NCBI GenBank assembly: GCA_003214315.1
Contig: QCLU01000011.1
Coordinates: forward strand, 1 to 53,138
DNA: 53,138 nt
Direction of reading: 5' to 3'
Source: Prochlorococcus sp. AG-418-D13
GTDB taxonomy: Bacteria; Cyanobacteriota; Cyanobacteriia; PCC-6307; Cyanobiaceae
Positions within the stretch are counted from its first letter, which is position 1, and each line of letters begins with the position of its first letter. Shown piece after piece: positions 51,381 to 53,138 of this stretch. The notes beneath the pieces are model-generated. The model searched no databases and was not told the origin of the DNA. It worked only from the letters and a program-made list of their open reading frames with translations. A program made the translations under genes and the position numbers.

Positions 51381-51500
51381 TGTTACACGGCTTGTTACAC
51401 CACCTTTAACAGTTTTTTGATGTTACACGTGTAACATCTACAGTTTAAAATTAACAGATATATCAAGTGATTTTAAGGATACCAATATTACACGTGTAAC
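51381..51500. repeat. Cluster of GTTACAC inverted and direct repeats
   Basis: Direct copies of TGTTACAC lie at 51381-51388 and 51393-51400. A perfect 20-bp palindrome GATGTTACACGTGTAACATC lies at 51419-51438. A 12-bp palindrome TTACACGTGTAA lies at 51488-51499. Such an array fits binding sites of a repressor or of a site-specific recombinase. No protein gene encoding such a factor is visible here. Confidence 0.85.
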
Positions 51501-51520
51501 AAAATCAGGGAATTTTCTTT

Positions 51521-51541
51521 AACCCGAAAAAAATTCGGGTT
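51521..51541. repeat. Hairpin AACCCGAA/TTCGGGTT
   Basis: Perfect 8-bp arms with a five-A loop and no T-run. It sits just beyond the GTTACAC cluster. The remaining bases to 51739 show no gene that I can support. Confidence 0.7.
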
Positions 51542-51739
51542 GATAAATATTCCGTCTTTATTTGAGAACAATGTAGTAACAAATACCTACAAAGATCAAT
51601 TTGATGGTTTATAAATAACTCCTACGAGTGAACCCGTTCCAATTTGTTTACTCTGAGGTTTTACCGTTGATTCCTTATCTCAAGCAGTAGATCTCCTACT
51701 CCTGGCAGATTTAAAAACGGTCTTTATTTAATTTAAAAC

Positions 51740-51877
51740 ATGCAAAAGAAAATCGTCAAAAAATATGCTGACCTTATACTCCAAGCTAATAATGCTACTG
51801 GAAGAAAAGAAGCGGTGGCTTTAATTCATAAGGCAGCAAAGTTAAAAAATAAATTTGATAGCTACGAGATGATGTAG
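51740..51877 (+). CDS. 45-residue helical peptide, paralogue of the one at 18902
   Basis: ATG start. KKYADLILQANNATGRKEAV, followed by ALIHKAAKLKNKF, aligns with the peptide at 18902-19036 (K-Y-x-x-L, GRKE-V-x-L, KAAKLK). Conservation in two places supports it. It lies within the tRNA-bounded region and is followed by a terminator-like hairpin at 51909. Function is unknown. Confidence 0.7.
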   Translation: MQKKIVKKYADLILQANNATGRKEAVALIHKAAKLKNKFDSYEMM

Positions 51878-51908
51878 TCTGTTATTGATTGACAGTCGAT
51901 CTAAACTA

Positions 51909-51936
51909 GGGGGCAATTAGCTCCTTTTTTTATGTC
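51909..51936 (+). terminator. Likely terminator after the 45-residue peptide gene
   Basis: GGGGC and GCTCC pair (one G-T) around AATTA, and TTTTTTT follows. The next gene's start lies inside the T-run. Confidence 0.55.
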
Positions 51937-52210
51937 TCTTGAAACTACTGTTTTTACATTCAAAATTAGTGTCCCTTATGAAAAATGGGCTGCTGTTTAT
52001 GACAGCGAAGAAAATATAAAAATGATGAAAGAAACTGGAATGACTTGCTTATACAAAGGTGTAAATAAAGATGATCCAACCAGTGTAATTGTCATTGAGC
52101 AGGGTGAAGAAGGTAAAGCAATAGCTATGTTTAAAGATCCAGAAGTTAAACCATTAATTGAGAGTGCAGGTCATATTTATGATTCGACTGTCATAACAAG
52201 TTATTTTTAA
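51932..52210 (+). CDS. DUF3764 protein
   Basis: 92 residues matching the DUF3764 family of picocyanobacteria: TVFTFKISVPYEKWAAVYDS, DPTSVIVIEQGEEGKA, then FKDPEVKPLIESAGHIYDST. It is a small alpha/beta-barrel-like protein of unknown function. It sits between imperfect direct repeats (about 51887 and 52416), as if part of a movable cassette. Confidence 0.8.
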   Translation: MSLETTVFTFKISVPYEKWAAVYDSEENIKMMKETGMTCLYKGVNKDDPTSVIVIEQGEEGKAIAMFKDPEVKPLIESAGHIYDSTVITSYF

Positions 52211-52365
52211 TTAACAGTCGATTTAAAATGATGAAATCTTTGATCGTCAACGTCCGCCATTAAATCATATTTTTTTAATTTTTTTGTAATCCCCTTATAT
52301 TCAATATCGTTTATTAAATAAGCTAAATATTTTTCTATAAAATTTATATTGATTTTTAGCTTCAT
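52207..52365 (-). CDS. Small basic protein, 52 residues
   Basis: ATG start; helical (NFIEKYLAYLINDIEYKGIT, KKLKKYDLMADVDDQRFHHF). It overlaps the end of the convergent DUF3764 gene by 4 bp and carries the middle repeat copy in its last codons. Function is unknown. Confidence 0.5.
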   Translation of the reverse strand: MKLKININFIEKYLAYLINDIEYKGITKKLKKYDLMADVDDQRFHHFKSTVN

Positions 52366-52557
52366 TAGTATCCTTTATTTATTAATAGCTAATAATTTTC
52401 GTTCTAACTTTTTTTGATTTATAGTCGATCTAAACTTTTTTATTAACACACTCATCACAGATAGAAAAAAAGCTCGATTATATTTCTAGAAGCAAGCTCT
52501 CATGAATATGTTTCTTTTGTTGTTTTTTCAATCCTTCACTTATTTGTTTTTTTAGGC

Positions 52558-52581
52558 AAAAAAAAAGACTCTTGCGAGCCT
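52558..52581 (-). terminator. Terminator of the candidate RNA, copy 2
   Basis: AGGCTC and GAGTCT arms (one G-T) with loop GCAA, followed on the minus strand by about nine T. Confidence 0.75.
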
Positions 52582-52690
52582 AGGTGATGGGGATTTCTAT
52601 CATGACAAAATAAATGGAAACTTACAACCCCATCAATAGGTAAAATTTATTACATACAAACACCATATGTAGTGCTATTATTTTTAAAAA
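52558..52690 (-). ncRNA. Candidate small RNA with CCCCATCACC motif, copy 2
   Basis: On the minus strand: a hairpin (TACATA/TATGTA at 52651-52656 and 52666-52671), TGATGGGGTTG, 32 nt, CCCCATCACC and a terminator (AGGCTC/GAGTCT plus T-run). TGATGGGG and CCCCATCA are perfect complements. The order and spacing match the copy at 46870. Boundaries are approximate. Confidence 0.6.
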
Positions 52691-52694
52691 GGCT

Positions 52695-52708
52695 GGGTGA
52701 TGGGGATT
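52695..52708. repeat. Third copy of the GGGTGATGGGGATT motif
   Basis: GGGTGATGGGGATT repeats the core of the two candidate RNAs. Here it sits between AAAAAGGCT and AGCTTTTT arms, 30 bp before a plus-strand terminator at 52725. The partner GGGGTTG segment is absent, so this may be a partial copy. Confidence 0.65.
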
Positions 52709-52724
52709 ATCAAGCTTTTTAATC

Positions 52725-52748
52725 GGACGTATCTTACGTCCTTTTTTT
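52725..52748 (+). terminator. Strong plus-strand terminator
   Basis: GGACGTA and TACGTCC are perfect 7-bp arms with a three-base loop, followed by seven T. No protein gene on the plus strand precedes it closely. It probably ends a short RNA containing the third GGGTGATGGGG copy. Apart from these elements, 52437-52826 holds nothing that I can identify. Confidence 0.8.
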
Positions 52749-52826
52749 GTGGATAAAATAAGCACTTACATTATTTTTCTTTAATTATTATTAGGAGCAG
52801 TAATTAAAAAAAATATTTTATATTAA

Positions 52827-53003
52827 TCATTTTTTTTCAGAACCCCCAATAAATATTTTTGAGGTTGACAATAAATAAAATTTTTCATGAAGAGTATTTG
52901 AGAATCGTTTTTCTTCGTAATAAAATTTTAAATCAAGTGGAGAAATATTCTCATCAAACCATTCGTCATATTTTGTATAATTATTTTTTGCGAAATAAGA
53001 CAT
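52827..53003 (-). CDS. Small soluble protein, 58 residues
   Basis: The ATG at 53003 gives MSYFAKNNYTKYDEWFDENI, then LKFYYEEKRFSNTLHEKFYL and a short tail. A longer frame from 53036 would overlap the upstream peptide gene. It is aromatic and charged; the family is unknown. Confidence 0.55.
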   Translation of the reverse strand: MSYFAKNNYTKYDEWFDENISPLDLKFYYEEKRFSNTLHEKFYLLSTSKIFIGGSEKK

Positions 53004-53004
53004 T

Positions 53005-53097
53005 TTAAAATGCCTTATTTTTTCTACCCTTAGCAACCATTACCACTGGCACTAATAGATATGTAAAGAAAGAGATTAAGAAAATATCTATATTCAT
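53005..53097 (-). CDS. One-helix membrane peptide, 30 residues
   Basis: ATG start; hydrophobic residues 4-21, then KGRKNKAF. It ends 1 bp before the next start on the same strand, so the two genes are coupled. Resembles tiny photosynthetic-membrane peptides but is not identified. Confidence 0.5.
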   Translation of the reverse strand: MNIDIFLISFFTYLLVPVVMVAKGRKNKAF

Positions 53098-53098
53098 T

Positions 53099-53138
53099 TT
53101 AAAAAATACCTGGGATGATCCAGCCAAAAAGACCGTAG
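53099..53138 (-). CDS. C-terminal end of a small membrane protein (partial)
   Basis: The last 12 codons before a TAA read YGLFGWIIPGIF, typical of a membrane-protein C-terminus. The gene runs off the window edge. It lies directly upstream of the 30-residue peptide gene on the same strand. Confidence 0.35.
   Translation of the reverse strand, partial: YGLFGWIIPGIF

Larger units (their letters stand above)
51887..52436. repeat. Direct repeats flanking a two-gene cassette
   Basis: GATTGACAGTCGATCTAAACT (about 51887-51907) and GATTTATAGTCGATCTAAACT (about 52416-52436) share 19 of 21 bases. They enclose the DUF3764 gene and a 52-residue gene. A partial copy, ACAGTCGATTTAAAA, lies at 52214-52228 inside the small gene. 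No transposase or recombinase is visible. Confidence 0.7.

Overview
The window looks like part of a high-light-adapted Prochlorococcus genome (or a very close marine picocyanobacterium). The DNA is very AT-rich and the genes are tightly packed. Many conserved membrane or signal-peptide proteins of only 30-100 residues are present. Several families are cyanobacterial specialities: PAP/fibrillin, the Ssl1498 light-harvesting-like family, PetP/DUF2862, DUF3764, DUF3303 and Nif11. Two RNAs carry the motifs of the cyanobacterial Yfr1 and Yfr2 small RNAs. The assignment rests on recognition from memory, not on a search.

Layout. 0.2-4.9 kb (minus): a type I secretion operon of a parvulin-like rotamase, an ABC exporter with cNMP-binding and inactive C39-like domains, and an HlyD-type adaptor. 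5.4-6.1 kb: a terminator, a stretch that may be a decayed gene or a structured RNA, and a 54-residue Cys-containing protein. 6.1-12.3 kb: a zinc-homeostasis cluster (WD40 protein, COG0523 GTPase and znuA on minus; znuC and znuB on plus; zur inserted antisense between znuC and znuB), with a Fur/Zur-type box between znuA and znuC. ZnuA and the GTPase appear to share an inserted domain. 12.3-14.5 kb: tiny proteins, a Yfr1-motif RNA next to a Yfr2-type RNA with complementary segments, a DUF1499 protein, and a second Fur/Zur-type box before a small membrane protein.

14.5-38.3 kb is a mosaic of small unknown proteins and single housekeeping or stress genes: OsmC, two PAP/fibrillins, MAPEG, an Mrr-type nuclease, thioesterase, Dus, a TatA-like protein, glutathione peroxidase, PurT, PepN, an MBL-fold protein, a DCC protein, GNAT and peptidase S51. 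38.5-38.7 kb holds a pseudogene. 38.7-41.3 kb holds an MTHFR-like protein, a renalase-like flavoprotein and a uridine-kinase-like protein. 41.6-43.9 kb holds a helix-hairpin-helix protein, rpsU, and a nucleoside deoxyribosyltransferase/phosphoribosyltransferase operon. 44-50.7 kb contains small membrane proteins, an HNH nuclease, a TauE/SafE exporter, an ABC-2 exporter operon and a PetP-like protein.

The last 2 kb has island features: the 3' part of a tRNA-Met with its terminator, a cluster of GTTACAC palindromes, a small gene cassette between imperfect direct repeats, a second copy of a 44-residue peptide family, and a second copy of a terminator-bearing RNA element whose first copy lies at 46.9 kb. 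The most promising undescribed items are this RNA family, the Yfr1/Yfr2 complementarity, the domain shared by ZnuA and the COG0523 GTPase, and the palindrome cluster beside the tRNA remnant.
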